Assembly (NCBI GenBank): GCA_036491115.1
Contig: DASXCQ010000033.1
Location: forward strand, 1 to 64,000
DNA from: DATEPR01 sp036491115
GTDB lineage: Bacteria > Actinomycetota > Actinomycetes > Mycobacteriales > Pseudonocardiaceae
Reading direction: 5' to 3'
DNA length: 64,000 nt
Made by a program: the position numbers and the translations under genes. Below the pieces are notes generated by a model. That model did no database searches. It was given only the letters and a program-made list of their open reading frames with translations, and had not been told where the DNA came from. How positions within the stretch are numbered: position 1 is the first letter of the stretch; the number at the start of each line of letters is the position of its first letter. Positions 8,122-18,309 of the stretch are shown piece by piece.

Positions 8122-10443
8122 TCAGAAGGTCTTGGTCAGGCCGTCGACGGGGGACTGGGGAGTGGAGGGTTCCAGCGGGTAGGGCGTGAAGCCGAGGGTG
8201 CCGTGGTTGATCGGGAACGACGTCGGCATCGTGCCGGTGGCCCTGGCGTAGGCACAGGCGATCGCGGCGAACGAGGGCGCGACACCGAGTTCACCCGCGC
8301 CGCTCGGGCTGGTCGACGTGGACGGCATCACGATGACCTGCATTTCCAACGGGGTGTTCCACTCGCGGGTGAAGAAGTAGTTGTCCCAGCTGCCTTCCAG
8401 CGGGATGCCGTCCTTGATGTGCAGGCTGGAGGTCAGCGCGAGGGCGATGGCGTCGTTCATGCCGCCGATCATCTGGGCCTCCAGGCCCCTCGGGTTGATC
8501 GCGAATCCGGGGTCGACCACGATCAGCGCCTTCGTCACCCGTGGGCCGCCGATGCCGTCCTGGATCTGCCGGTTGACGGTGGCCGGCGTGCAGTCGATCT
8601 CCACCAGCGACGCGATCGCGCCCTGGTACTCGGCGTGCACCCCGATGCCCTGGGCCATGCCGGCCGGCAGTTTCGCACCCCAGTCACCGACCTCGGCGGC
8701 CTTGTTCAGCACCGCCAGCAGGCGAGGATCCTTCAGGTACTCCCGGCGGAACTCGACCGGGTCCTTGCCCATCTTGGCGGCCAGCCGGTCCACCACCAGT
8801 TCCTGCGCGCACACCACGTTGGGGGAGTAGATGTTGCGCATGCTGCCGGTGTTGAACTCCAACGGCACCTCGTTGAGCAGTTGCGTCGTGACCCCGAAGT
8901 TGTACGGCGATGACTGGGACAGCTCGAAGATCGTCTCGGCGAAGCCGAGGTTGCCCGCGACCGGTAGCTTCGCTGCCGTCGACGTGATCATCTCGCCGAG
9001 ACCGTGGCTGAACGAGGTCTGCACGCTGGTGTGCCGCTGCTCGTAGGTGACCACGTTGCCCAGCAGGATGTTCGCGCGCACCCGTGATGTGCACATCGGA
9101 TGGGTGCGGCCCTGCCGGAAGTCGTCGGTGCGCGACCAGCTCAGCTTGACCGCCTTGCCCATCCGCTGCGAGATCTCGGCGGCTTCGGCTGCCACGTCGT
9201 GGAACAGGTGCCGGCCGAACGAACCGCCGCCCTGCACCACGTGCACCGTGACCGCGCTCGGCGGCAGGCCCAGTTGCGCCGCGATCTCCTGCTGCGCGAC
9301 GATCGGCACCTTGAGGCTGGACCAGATCTCGGCGCTGTCGGCCCGCACGTCGGCGATGGCGTTGTCCGGCTCCAGCGGGCTGTTGCTGGCGAACGCGAAC
9401 GTGAACTCGGCGTCCACCGTTTGGGCCAGCAACGGCGGCACCACCATCGGTAGTTCGGCCTTCTTGAGCGCGGCGAGCACGGAGGCGTCGGACTGCGTGT
9501 CCACGGTGCCCGGTCCCCAGGTGACCTGCAGCGCCTGGATGGCGTCGATGCACTGGCCGAAGGTCTGTGCCCGCACCGCGACACCGTGCGATACGGCGGC
9601 CACGTCGGTGACGCCGGGCATGGTCCTGATCGCGGCGGCGTTCTGCACCGCGACGACGGTGCCGTTGATCGTCGGCGGCCGGGCCACCATGGTCGGCAGC
9701 GCGCCGGGGACCCGCATGTCCATCCCGAAGGTCTTGCGGCCGGTGACGATGTCGTGCGCGTCGATCCGGTTCCGCGGCGTGCCCAGGATGGTGAACTGCG
9801 CCGGCGACTTCAGCTTCGGCACGGCCACCTGAGTCGTCGTGGTGGCCGCCGCCGACACGGCCAGCGCGCCGTAGCCCGCGCTCTGCCCGTTCGGATGGGT
9901 GACCATGCCGTTGGCGGTGCTCAGCGCGGCGGGCGCGACGTTCCACTGCTTCGCCGCCGCCGCGACCAGTTGCTGTCGCGCGATGGCCGCCGCCGTGCGC
10001 ACCGGCAGGAAGATGCTGCGCATCGAGTTGGAGCCACCGGTGAGCTGGTTCATCAGCAGCTCCGGGCGGGCGTCGGCCAGGGTGACGTGCACCTTGGCCA
10101 GTGGCAGGTCGAGTTCTTCGGCGATCATCATCGCGACCGCCGTCGTCATGCCCTGGCCGACCTCTGCTCGGTGCGCGGCGAACGATGCCGTGCCATCGGC
10201 GTTGACCACGACGGAGATCAGGCCGGCCGTCGGTGCCGCCGCCAGGTTCTGCAGGTCCCCGAGATCGAAGATCTCCTCGGGCAGCGGTGGTGACGGGACG
10301 GCGGCGTCCGCCTGCTTCGGGTCGATCAGCTGCACGCCGATGGCCAGCGTCGGCGCGGCCAGCAGGAAACCGAGGAAACGGCGGCGGCGCAGCCCACCGG
10401 GTCGAGTGTCTGAATTGTCCGGTGAACGGCGTTGTTCCGCCAC
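8122..10443 (-). CDS. iorB: Molybdopterin-binding subunit of a molybdenum hydroxylase (IorB type)
   Basis: A 773-residue catalytic subunit of the isoquinoline-1-oxidoreductase / aldehyde-oxidase-like family, hydroxylating N-heterocycles or aldehydes with water-derived oxygen. The N-terminus carries a twin-arginine leader (LRRRRFLGFLLAAP, about 18-31), so the complex is probably exported folded. Molybdopterin-domain motifs are visible: VGQGMTTAVAMMIAEEL, GGSFGRHLFHDVA and GAGELGVAPSFAAIACA, whose Glu corresponds to the catalytic base of the family. Natural substrate unknown. It is the first gene of the iorB-iorA pair, with PucR-type regulation likely from the gene upstream. Confidence 0.88.
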   Translation of the reverse strand: MAEQRRSPDNSDTRPGGLRRRRFLGFLLAAPTLAIGVQLIDPKQADAAVPSPPLPEEIFDLGDLQNLAAAPTAGLISVVVNADGTASFAAHRAEVGQGMTTAVAMMIAEELDLPLAKVHVTLADARPELLMNQLTGGSNSMRSIFLPVRTAAAIARQQLVAAAAKQWNVAPAALSTANGMVTHPNGQSAGYGALAVSAAATTTTQVAVPKLKSPAQFTILGTPRNRIDAHDIVTGRKTFGMDMRVPGALPTMVARPPTINGTVVAVQNAAAIRTMPGVTDVAAVSHGVAVRAQTFGQCIDAIQALQVTWGPGTVDTQSDASVLAALKKAELPMVVPPLLAQTVDAEFTFAFASNSPLEPDNAIADVRADSAEIWSSLKVPIVAQQEIAAQLGLPPSAVTVHVVQGGGSFGRHLFHDVAAEAAEISQRMGKAVKLSWSRTDDFRQGRTHPMCTSRVRANILLGNVVTYEQRHTSVQTSFSHGLGEMITSTAAKLPVAGNLGFAETIFELSQSSPYNFGVTTQLLNEVPLEFNTGSMRNIYSPNVVCAQELVVDRLAAKMGKDPVEFRREYLKDPRLLAVLNKAAEVGDWGAKLPAGMAQGIGVHAEYQGAIASLVEIDCTPATVNRQIQDGIGGPRVTKALIVVDPGFAINPRGLEAQMIGGMNDAIALALTSSLHIKDGIPLEGSWDNYFFTREWNTPLEMQVIVMPSTSTSPSGAGELGVAPSFAAIACAYARATGTMPTSFPINHGTLGFTPYPLEPSTPQSPVDGLTKTF

Positions 10444-10539
10444 GGTGGGTCCTCTCCGCGATCAAGGTGTGCCGGAGAGTGTGTCAGCGTGTGCCCTGGG
10501 TGACCATCGTCACGCTGCCTACGTTTGGCGCAGCCCCAC

Positions 10540-10554
10540 TGTGCACCGTGCACA
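10540..10554. promoter_or_regulatory. Inverted repeat upstream of iorB
   Basis: TGTGCAC-C-GTGCACA is a perfect 7-bp palindrome around one base. It lies 96 bp upstream of the iorB start, just downstream of the PucR-type gene. It has no T-tract, so it is more likely an operator than a terminator. The regulator at 10561-11829 is the obvious candidate to bind it; this is inference. Confidence 0.45.
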
Positions 10555-10560
10555 ACACGC

Positions 10561-11829
10561 TCAGTGATACCGCTGACCTGGCAACAGGGACGAAGCGCGC
10601 AGCGCGAGCGCGAGTTCCACCTGACCTGCGGGATCGGTGAAGTCGTTCCCCGTGATGGCCTGCATCCGCTGCAACCGGTTGATCACCGTGTTCCGGTGGC
10701 AGCAGGCGGCTGCCGCGGTGTCCCGGATCGAGCCGCCGGTGGTCACCCAGATCTGCAGCGTGCCCAGCAGCAGTCGGCGTTCCGCGGCCGGCACGGCGAG
10801 CAGGTCACCGAGCCAGCGGCGCACCAGGTGCCCGGCGAGTTCCGGTGCGGACAGCAGCAGCGCCTCGGGCAGCCGCTCGGCCAGCACGGCGATGTCGTCG
10901 TGACCGGAGGGCAGGGTGCGTCGCGCCAGCACGGCCTGTCGGTAGGCGACGTCGACCTCGGCCAGTCCGCGCACCACCAGCGACACGCCGGCCGGCGCGG
11001 CCAGCACGTCCTGGAGCACTTCCAGCGCGGGATCCACCGCGGAGTCGTCCACTGAGTCCTCGCGCAGAGCGAGCAGCCCGACCAGGTTGTCACCGCGCAC
11101 CTGCCACGCCGAGTCGATGTCCCGCCCGGTCAGGCGCCGCCGCAGCACCGTCGCGTTCCGGTCCGCTCCCGCGTCGACATCCGAGACGACCACGGTGTAA
11201 CAGGCCTCCACCGGCACGCCGATGATCCGGGACGCCTCGTAGGCGAATGCCAGGTCGGTCGCCCTGCCGTGCAGCAGGCCTTCCCACAGCGCGGCTCTGC
11301 GTTGCTCGTCGGCGCGGAGCAGTTCGCCTTCCGTCGCGTGGTACGCCGCCGCGACCTGGGCAGATGTCGCGTCGACCACTTCCCAGACCCGGGTTGCCAG
11401 TTCCAGCAAGGCATCCGTGTCGACAACGTGGTCCACATGGGCCTGGTCGATCAACGCCTCCCACACCAGCCTGCCGCCCAGCCGAAAGGACCGCTGTACG
11501 TCATCCAGCGGCATCCGCTGCTCGGCCCGCAACCTGCCGGTGGCCCGTGCCGCGTCGTAGCGAGGGTCGGCGTCGGCAGGACCATGGTCGGTGCGGTTGG
11601 CGATCATCTCCAGCGCGCGGGAGAGGTTGTCGCGGCACGAGCGCCACAAGTCCTCGTGCGGCACGACATCCACCACGCGGTAACCAGGGTTGCGCTCCTG
11701 GATCGTGCGCACCAGAGCGTCGGTCAACGCCGGCAGTCGCGCGAGGACGCGCACCGCCAGCGACTCCGCTGTCCGTGCCCTGCTGTCACCGCCGGTCCGC
11801 ACCATCACGGTCAGCATGGCATGTGGCAC
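10561..11829 (-). CDS. PucR-type transcriptional regulator
   Basis: A 422-residue regulator with the PucR/CdaR layout: an N-terminal helical sensor (about 20-170), a GGDEF-like degenerate middle domain (about 200-300), and a C-terminal helix-turn-helix at about 350-410 (GSIRDTAAAACCHRNTVINRLQRMQ). PucR relatives activate purine- or N-heterocycle-catabolic genes, which fits the molybdenum hydroxylase genes immediately downstream on the same strand. ATG 11829 is taken as start; ATGs at 11817 and 11805 (MLTVMV) are possible. Confidence 0.8.
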   Translation of the reverse strand: MPHAMLTVMVRTGGDSRARTAESLAVRVLARLPALTDALVRTIQERNPGYRVVDVVPHEDLWRSCRDNLSRALEMIANRTDHGPADADPRYDAARATGRLRAEQRMPLDDVQRSFRLGGRLVWEALIDQAHVDHVVDTDALLELATRVWEVVDATSAQVAAAYHATEGELLRADEQRRAALWEGLLHGRATDLAFAYEASRIIGVPVEACYTVVVSDVDAGADRNATVLRRRLTGRDIDSAWQVRGDNLVGLLALREDSVDDSAVDPALEVLQDVLAAPAGVSLVVRGLAEVDVAYRQAVLARRTLPSGHDDIAVLAERLPEALLLSAPELAGHLVRRWLGDLLAVPAAERRLLLGTLQIWVTTGGSIRDTAAAACCHRNTVINRLQRMQAITGNDFTDPAGQVELALALRASSLLPGQRYH

Positions 11830-12046
11830 AGGCTGTTCCGTAGTCGCGGGTCATACTGCGGCAGATGCGGGGAATCCGAGCCACTTGATCCGCGAACGCG
11901 GAACCGCAGCAGCGGAGTGGCTCGGCGCTCCGTCCCACACGGACGGAACCGGCATCGTCCTAACCCGGCGGTCAGGCGCTGACTTTGTCGGGGAAACGCA
12001 ATACCATCGCCCCACTCGCCAGGATACGAGTGCACCAGGGGTTGCC

Positions 12047-13158
<1,112 letters not shown>

Positions 13159-13162
<4 letters not shown>

Positions 13163-13461
13163 TCACCGTCCGCGTCAAGTTGCCGACCCACCTGCGCGGG
13201 CTGGCCCACGTCCGGGGCGAGATCGAGTTGGCGGTGACCGATCCGGTGACCCAACGAGCCGTGCTGGACGCGTTGGAGCAGCGGTTCCCGATGCTGCGCG
13301 GCACCATTCGCGACTCCGCCACCGGCAGGCGCCGCGCGTTCGTCCGGTTCTTCGCCTGCGAGACGGACCTGTCCAACGACTCCCCGGACGATCCGCTGCC
13401 CGACGCGGTGACCGCCGGGACCGAACCGTTTCTCGTCGTCGGCGCGATGGCGGGCGGCTGA
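13159..13461 (+). CDS. MoaD/ThiS-like small protein
   Basis: A 100-residue beta-grasp protein (MITVRVKLPTHLRGLAHV ... FLVVGAMAGG). MoaD/ThiS proteins carry sulfur on a C-terminal Gly-Gly thiocarboxylate; here the C-terminus ends in Gly-Gly, consistent with activation. The overlap with the BNR gene gives translational coupling. No MoaE, ThiG or adenylating enzyme is adjacent, so the sulfur acceptor is unknown. Confidence 0.75.
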
Positions 13462-13683
13462 GAGTCGTCAGCACGCCGGACACCACGTCGGTGTGGCGGG
13501 TTCATCCGGCCGTCGTCTTCTGGAACTCGCGGACGGCGGCGGGTCGGTCCCCGACGTGATTGTCGGGTTCTTACCGCCACCGAGCGCAGAAAACGGTGCG
13601 CGCATGATTGCCCGTTCGGGCCGCCTGACGTCCCGTGCGGCTGACAGGCTGATTGTCCACCTGCCGCGGCGAACGGAGCTGCC

Positions 13684-14241
13684 GTGTCGACCTATGGAGA
13701 TCAGCTCTGGAGCTGGCTTGCCGAGTCGTTCCAGAAGTTGAAGGATGACCACCGATCCGATCCTGACCGGGATTGGGAACGGCTCGTGTCGGAGATGTGG
13801 AGCCGGCTGGGGGTCTCGGCGGCGAACGACGACCCGGTCATCGAAGAGATGGTCGGTCTGGTGGCTGACCTCCTCCGCCGGAATTGCCAGGACAGGACCG
13901 CCACGGAGCGGGCCGACTACCTCGCGGGTACGGACGTCGACCGCGACGTGCTCGACCAGATCGAGCAGGCGGTGACCCGCTACGGGTCGCAACCCGTCGA
14001 CGATCCAGGTGAACCGGCGCCAACCGAGGTCGCGTCGACCGAAACCGGCCCTGCCGGGGTCGCGTCGGAGCAGCCGGCGAAGGGGCCTGGCGAGGTCTCC
14101 GACGACATCGTTCGGGAACTGGCGCTGCCGGTCCTGCGGGAACTCGCCAAGAAGCGGCCGGATCTGGTCGCCCGACACTCCACTGACGAACTCCTCGCGC
14201 GGCTCGGGCAGGTCATCGCCCACCGTCTGGCGGGGCGCTGA
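13684..14241 (+). CDS. Hypothetical protein
   Basis: 185 residues, no recognised family. The N-terminal part is amphipathic and helical (WSWLAESFQKLKDDHR, MVGLVADLLRRNCQDR). A Pro/Glu-rich linker (about 100-138) is followed by a helical C-terminus (ALPVLRELAKKRPDLVARHS). GTG start at 13684. It lies 18 bp before the nucleotidyltransferase-like gene on the same strand, so the two probably form a unit. Confidence 0.65.
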   Translation: MSTYGDQLWSWLAESFQKLKDDHRSDPDRDWERLVSEMWSRLGVSAANDDPVIEEMVGLVADLLRRNCQDRTATERADYLAGTDVDRDVLDQIEQAVTRYGSQPVDDPGEPAPTEVASTETGPAGVASEQPAKGPGEVSDDIVRELALPVLRELAKKRPDLVARHSTDELLARLGQVIAHRLAGR

Positions 14242-14259
14242 GGCCGAGGAAGGCAACCG

Positions 14260-15264
14260 ATGGACGCCGACGACCAGGAACTGACCGAGGCGATGGACAC
14301 GGAGGTCACTCGACAGCTGACCACTGTGCCGCAGCTCGTCACCGCCTTCCAGGCCACCTTCGGCTCGGCGGACGCCATGCTCACCCAGCAGTGGATCGGC
14401 TACGGATTCGCCCAGCACGGCGAGGACGTGAGCACGGTGGTGTCCCAGGACGTGAGCACGGTTGCGCCTGAGAAGGACATGTCAATGGCCGTGGACGAGG
14501 AGATCTGGGAGGAAGCCGGCTCGAAGGACGATGACAGCGACAAGGAGGCGGACGTCGCGGCGGAAGAGGACGACGTTCCGGTCGACTCCGGGTACACGGT
14601 GCAGGATCTCCCGAAGAACACCAAGGTGATCCTCATCGATCACCATGAGTCGTTCTACGGAGCGGTCGGTACCGTTCGTGGCCCCGTGTCGGACACGGAG
14701 GTCAGCGTGGTGTTCGATGTCAAGCCGACCACGCCCTATGACGTCCCGGCCGCGCACCTGGACATCGAGCGCGATGTCGAGCACGCGATCAGGATCCTGG
14801 CGGACAGCGGCGGTCTGTGGACGTTCAACGGCGTGCCGTCCCTCGTGACGTTCCTCCGTGCCAAGGAGGGCGACAACGGCCAGTGGGCGTTCATCGGGAG
14901 TGTCGCGCTGTCCTACTGGGCACGGGAGTACAACGTGAAGTTCCGCCACCCGCATGACATGGACATCGTCGTGAACAGTCTCAACTCCTGGTACTACGAC
15001 TTCGGACTGGCGGTCGACGGCTCACCGGGCAGACCCTCGATGACCGCCGACCACCGGACCCTCGGACTCAGCATGTGCAATCTGGACATCATCGCGAACG
15101 GCGAGGGCCTGGGTGACTTCGGGTCGGGACCCATCACACTCGGCGGAGTCGCTGTCGTCGATCTGGAAACCATCAAGAAGTACAAGAAGAAGCGTGGTGA
15201 GCCCAAGGACCTGGCGGACCTGAAAGTCATCGACGAAATCATCCGACTTCGTGACAAGAAGTGA
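14260..15264 (+). CDS. Nucleotidyltransferase-like protein with an N-terminal beta-barrel-like domain
   Basis: 334 residues. The C-terminal half shows the minimal nucleotidyltransferase pattern: AFIGSVALSYW (GS motif, about 206-216), DMDIVV (acidic pair, about 228-233), DIIANG, then GGVAVVDLETIKKYKKKRGE and a KDLADL motif, as in AbiEii/MNT-like proteins. The middle (about 105-165, YTVQDLPKNTKVILIDH, AVGTVRGPVSDTEVSVVF) looks like an SH3/KOW-type barrel. An acidic linker (about 78-103) precedes it. No antitoxin partner is recognised; the upstream gene is a possible partner. Confidence 0.55.
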   Translation: MDADDQELTEAMDTEVTRQLTTVPQLVTAFQATFGSADAMLTQQWIGYGFAQHGEDVSTVVSQDVSTVAPEKDMSMAVDEEIWEEAGSKDDDSDKEADVAAEEDDVPVDSGYTVQDLPKNTKVILIDHHESFYGAVGTVRGPVSDTEVSVVFDVKPTTPYDVPAAHLDIERDVEHAIRILADSGGLWTFNGVPSLVTFLRAKEGDNGQWAFIGSVALSYWAREYNVKFRHPHDMDIVVNSLNSWYYDFGLAVDGSPGRPSMTADHRTLGLSMCNLDIIANGEGLGDFGSGPITLGGVAVVDLETIKKYKKKRGEPKDLADLKVIDEIIRLRDKK

Positions 15265-15388
15265 GTCCCGTCCGGCTCCCAGGGCGCCGGCGCGTGTGCC
15301 GATGCGGCGTGGGGTTGAGTCGCACCTCGAAGGTGTGGTCGGCCGCGGTGCTGCGACCCGCGATGGTCGTGTTACACCGCCGTCGTGG

Positions 15389-15996
15389 TCAGGTCAGCAC
15401 GCGGTAGGTCACGTGCGTGACCGAGCTCGCTTCTCGCGACGTCACCTGTTCGAGTTTCAGCGGCGGGACGCCGTCGAACAGGCGCGTGCCTGCCCCGAGC
15501 GTGAGCGGCACGATGTGCAGCCGCAGCTCGTCGATCAGGCCGGCGGCGAGGTACTGGTTGATGGTGGTCGCGCCGCCATGGATCGACACGTCGCCGTCGC
15601 CGGCCGCCTCGCGCGCGCGTGTCAGTGCGGATTCGATTCCGTCGGTGACGAAGTGGTACGTGGTGCCGCCGTCCATCGGCTGTGGGTCGCGCGGGTGGTG
15701 GGTGAGTACGAAGACCGGGGCGTGGAACGGCGGATTGTCGCCCCACCAGCTGTTCCATTGTCGATCCCACTCGCTACGCACCGGGCCGAACATGTTGCGG
15801 CCCATGATGAATGCTGTGGCGGCGGTCGTCTGGGCGACCTCGGCCGGGTTCTCCCCGGCGTGTCGGCCATCCAGGCGTGCAGCCGGTCGCCCCAGCCGTC
15901 GCCGCCGTCGTCGCCGAACGGGCGCTGCTCGGTCTGGTTGAGCCCGGCCGAGTACCCGTCGATCGAGATCGACAGCTCGCAGGTCACCTTGGTCAT
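15389..15996 (-). pseudogene. RibD/dihydrofolate-reductase-like gene, frameshifted
   Basis: Starts as a typical RibD C-terminal/DHFR-like protein (MTKVTCELSISIDGYSAGLN). After HAWMADTPG the frame is lost at the C run 15853-15856. One frame over it resumes with ENPAEVAQTTAATAFIMGRN and continues to VTYRVLT at 15389. One missing base restores a normal protein of about 202 aa. The 608-bp span is consistent with a one-base loss. It is either a recent pseudogene or a homopolymer sequencing error. Confidence 0.75.
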
Positions 15997-16062
15997 GTGC
16001 TCTCTCCTCTACGGGTGTGCTGCCTGTGTGGCTCAACACGGTCGGAAACTCGACCGATTCCG

Positions 16063-16602
16063 TCACGGCCTGACCGGAAGGTCGTAGTAGCGCAGCGCGC
16101 TGGAGCCGATGCGGGACAGGTCGGTGCCGTACACGTGGATCGAGATCGCGGTGCGGTCGCCGCCGTTGGCCACCCGGTGGATGTCGCCGGGCGGGGCGAA
16201 GCCGTTGACCGTGCCGGTCGCGTTCGTGGTGCGTCCCGTCGGGACGAGTAGGTCGCCGCTGCCGTCCAGCGTGAACAGTTCTTCCTCCACCATGCCCTGG
16301 ATGACGCCGAATACGCACCAGGCCACGTGGTCGTGGATGCGCGTGACCCGGCCCGCCGGCCACACGATGGCCTGGATCGAGAAGGCCCCGTCGGGCTCGA
16401 CGTGCAGCAGCCGGCTGCGTGGCTGGTCGCCGGGATGAGCACCGGTCAGCACCTCGGGCGGGGGCAGGTGGTGCCGTAGCGCAGTCGCGGCGCGTTGGGC
16501 GGTGTGCTGCCAGTCGCCGCGGCGGTTCAGTACGGCGCGGATTCCGGTCACCAGCCCGTCCAGTCGGGGCGCGGGGGGCAGGGGCTGCTGCAGGAGTGTC
16601 AT
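16063..16602 (-). CDS. Cysteine dioxygenase-family cupin
   Basis: 179 residues of the cysteine/3-mercaptopropionate dioxygenase family, oxidising a thiol to a sulfinate with Fe(II) and O2. His90 and His92 (RIHDHVAWCVFG) and His142 (GDIHRVAN) are the expected three-His iron ligands. Cys96 lies next to the site. The start ATG 16602 has GAAGGGA upstream. It is divergent from the MocR-type regulator with 105 bp between starts, the usual arrangement for a MocR protein and its target, so regulation by that gene is likely. Confidence 0.85.
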   Translation of the reverse strand: MTLLQQPLPPAPRLDGLVTGIRAVLNRRGDWQHTAQRAATALRHHLPPPEVLTGAHPGDQPRSRLLHVEPDGAFSIQAIVWPAGRVTRIHDHVAWCVFGVIQGMVEEELFTLDGSGDLLVPTGRTTNATGTVNGFAPPGDIHRVANGGDRTAISIHVYGTDLSRIGSSALRYYDLPVRP

Positions 16603-16707
16603 GGCTGTCCCTTCGGCGGTTTCGGTCTGTGCGGCGTCACCTCTGTGCCGCGACCTCAACGGTATGGCTAGAGTGGCGCTACTAAGAGCTCCAATCCTGG
16701 ACGAGTT

Positions 16708-18111
16708 ATGAGTACCAGTTCGCCCGAGTTGTTCGTGGAGATCGACCGCTCCCGTCCCCGTGGGCTGCGCGCCCAACTGGAGCGGGGCCTGCGTGATGCC
16801 ATCAGGGCGGGCCGTCTGCGCCCCGGCGTCCGGCTGCCGTCGTCCCGGGCGCTCGCCGCGGACCTCCAGGTCACCCGCGGTGTCGTCGTCGCGGCCTATC
16901 ACCAGCTCACCGCCGAGGGCTACCTGACGTCCCGACAAGGCTGGGGCACCGTCGTCAACGCGATCACCACGCCGGAGAGACCGCAGCGCCACCGCCCGCC
17001 GCCGGCCGGCGTCCGCTACGACTTCCGGCCAGGAGACCCGGACGTCGGCCTGTTCCCGCACGCGGCCTGGGCCCGCGCGACCCGCACGGCGATGCGGTCC
17101 CTGCCCGACCGGTCACTCGGTTACAGCGACCCGGCCGGTCTCCCAGCGCTGCGCGAGACGCTGGCCGACTACCTGGGCAGGGTCCGGGGCGTGTCCTGCG
17201 AACCGGACAACGTCGTGGTGTGCAACGGCTTCTCGCACGGGTTGAGCCTGCTGGCCCGGGTGCTCGCCGAGCGCGGCATCGCCGTTGAGGATCCCGGTCA
17301 CCCCAACTGGCGGGAGCAGATCGCCTGGGCAGGCGCCAGCTGCCATCCCATCGAGGTCGACGACGGGGGGCTGCGAGTGGACCGGTTGACCGAGTCGGGG
17401 GCGGGCGCGGTGCTCGTCACACCCGCCCACCAGTACCCGACCGGTGTGGTGCTCTCGGCCGGCCGACGGATCGACCTGCTCGACTGGGCCCACACCAACG
17501 GCGGTTACGTCATCGAGGACGACTACGACGCCGAGTACCGCTACGACCGCCAACCCGTCGGCGCCCTGCAAGGGGTCGCGCCCGATCACGTCGTCCACGC
17601 CGGCAGCCTGTCCAAGAGTCTGGCCCCTGGGCTGCGGCTCGGCTGGCTGGTCGTCCCCTCCGCGCTGCGCGACGAGGTGGTCGCCGCCCGCGCGCGCAGC
17701 GACCGGTTCACCACGTCGATCATCCAGGCCACCGTCGCCGAGTTGATCCAGTGCGGCGACCTCGACCGGCACCTGCGGCGAACCCGTCGCAGCTACCGTC
17801 AGCGACGCGACGCGTTCATCGCGGCCCTGCGCCAACAGCTACCCACGTACCGGGCAACCGGTATCTCGGCGGGTCTGCATGTCCTGGTCAGGCTGCCCGA
17901 CGGCACGGACGAAGCCCACCTCGCCGCCACCGCCGCCCAGCACGGCGTCCTCATCCAGCCCATGGACCGCTACCGGTCCAGCCCGGCGCGCGGCCAACAT
18001 CCGGCCCTCGTGATGGGCTACAGCAGGCACACGCCCCATCAGATCGCCGAAGGCATCCACCACCTCGCGACCATCCTGAACTCGGGCGAGAAGCACCACT
18101 CGACTCGCTGA
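16708..18111 (+). CDS. MocR-type regulator (GntR wHTH fused to aminotransferase domain)
   Basis: 467 residues. A GntR winged helix is at about 15-80 (LRAQLERGLRDAIRAGRLRP, LPSSRALAADLQVTRGVVVAAY). It is followed by a fold-type I aminotransferase domain with the PLP-lysine motif GSLSKSLAPGLRLGW at about 301-315. The family binds PLP and controls adjacent genes involved in PLP, taurine or amino-acid metabolism. It is divergent from the cysteine dioxygenase gene, so sulfur amino-acid sensing is a plausible inference. Confidence 0.85.
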   Translation: MSTSSPELFVEIDRSRPRGLRAQLERGLRDAIRAGRLRPGVRLPSSRALAADLQVTRGVVVAAYHQLTAEGYLTSRQGWGTVVNAITTPERPQRHRPPPAGVRYDFRPGDPDVGLFPHAAWARATRTAMRSLPDRSLGYSDPAGLPALRETLADYLGRVRGVSCEPDNVVVCNGFSHGLSLLARVLAERGIAVEDPGHPNWREQIAWAGASCHPIEVDDGGLRVDRLTESGAGAVLVTPAHQYPTGVVLSAGRRIDLLDWAHTNGGYVIEDDYDAEYRYDRQPVGALQGVAPDHVVHAGSLSKSLAPGLRLGWLVVPSALRDEVVAARARSDRFTTSIIQATVAELIQCGDLDRHLRRTRRSYRQRRDAFIAALRQQLPTYRATGISAGLHVLVRLPDGTDEAHLAATAAQHGVLIQPMDRYRSSPARGQHPALVMGYSRHTPHQIAEGIHHLATILNSGEKHHSTR

Positions 18112-18309
18112 CGACAGTCACGGGTGACGTCACGACGGCAGGATCTCGACGTACCCGTCGGATGCGTGCACCCGGTCCGGCACGCACGGCACGAGTGGGC
18201 TCTCGAGGGTGGCGTCCGGCGCGGGTCGGCATCGAGACGGAATCGGGCATGACGCAACTGCGACGCCGCAACGGTTCGGTCCACAGCGGAGTGTGCTCAC
18301 ACCGGGAGC

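Noticed and set aside
8684..10465. Minus-strand frame of 593 codons overlapping iorB
   Set aside because: Arginine-rich out-of-frame translation; iorB frame has all molybdopterin motifs.
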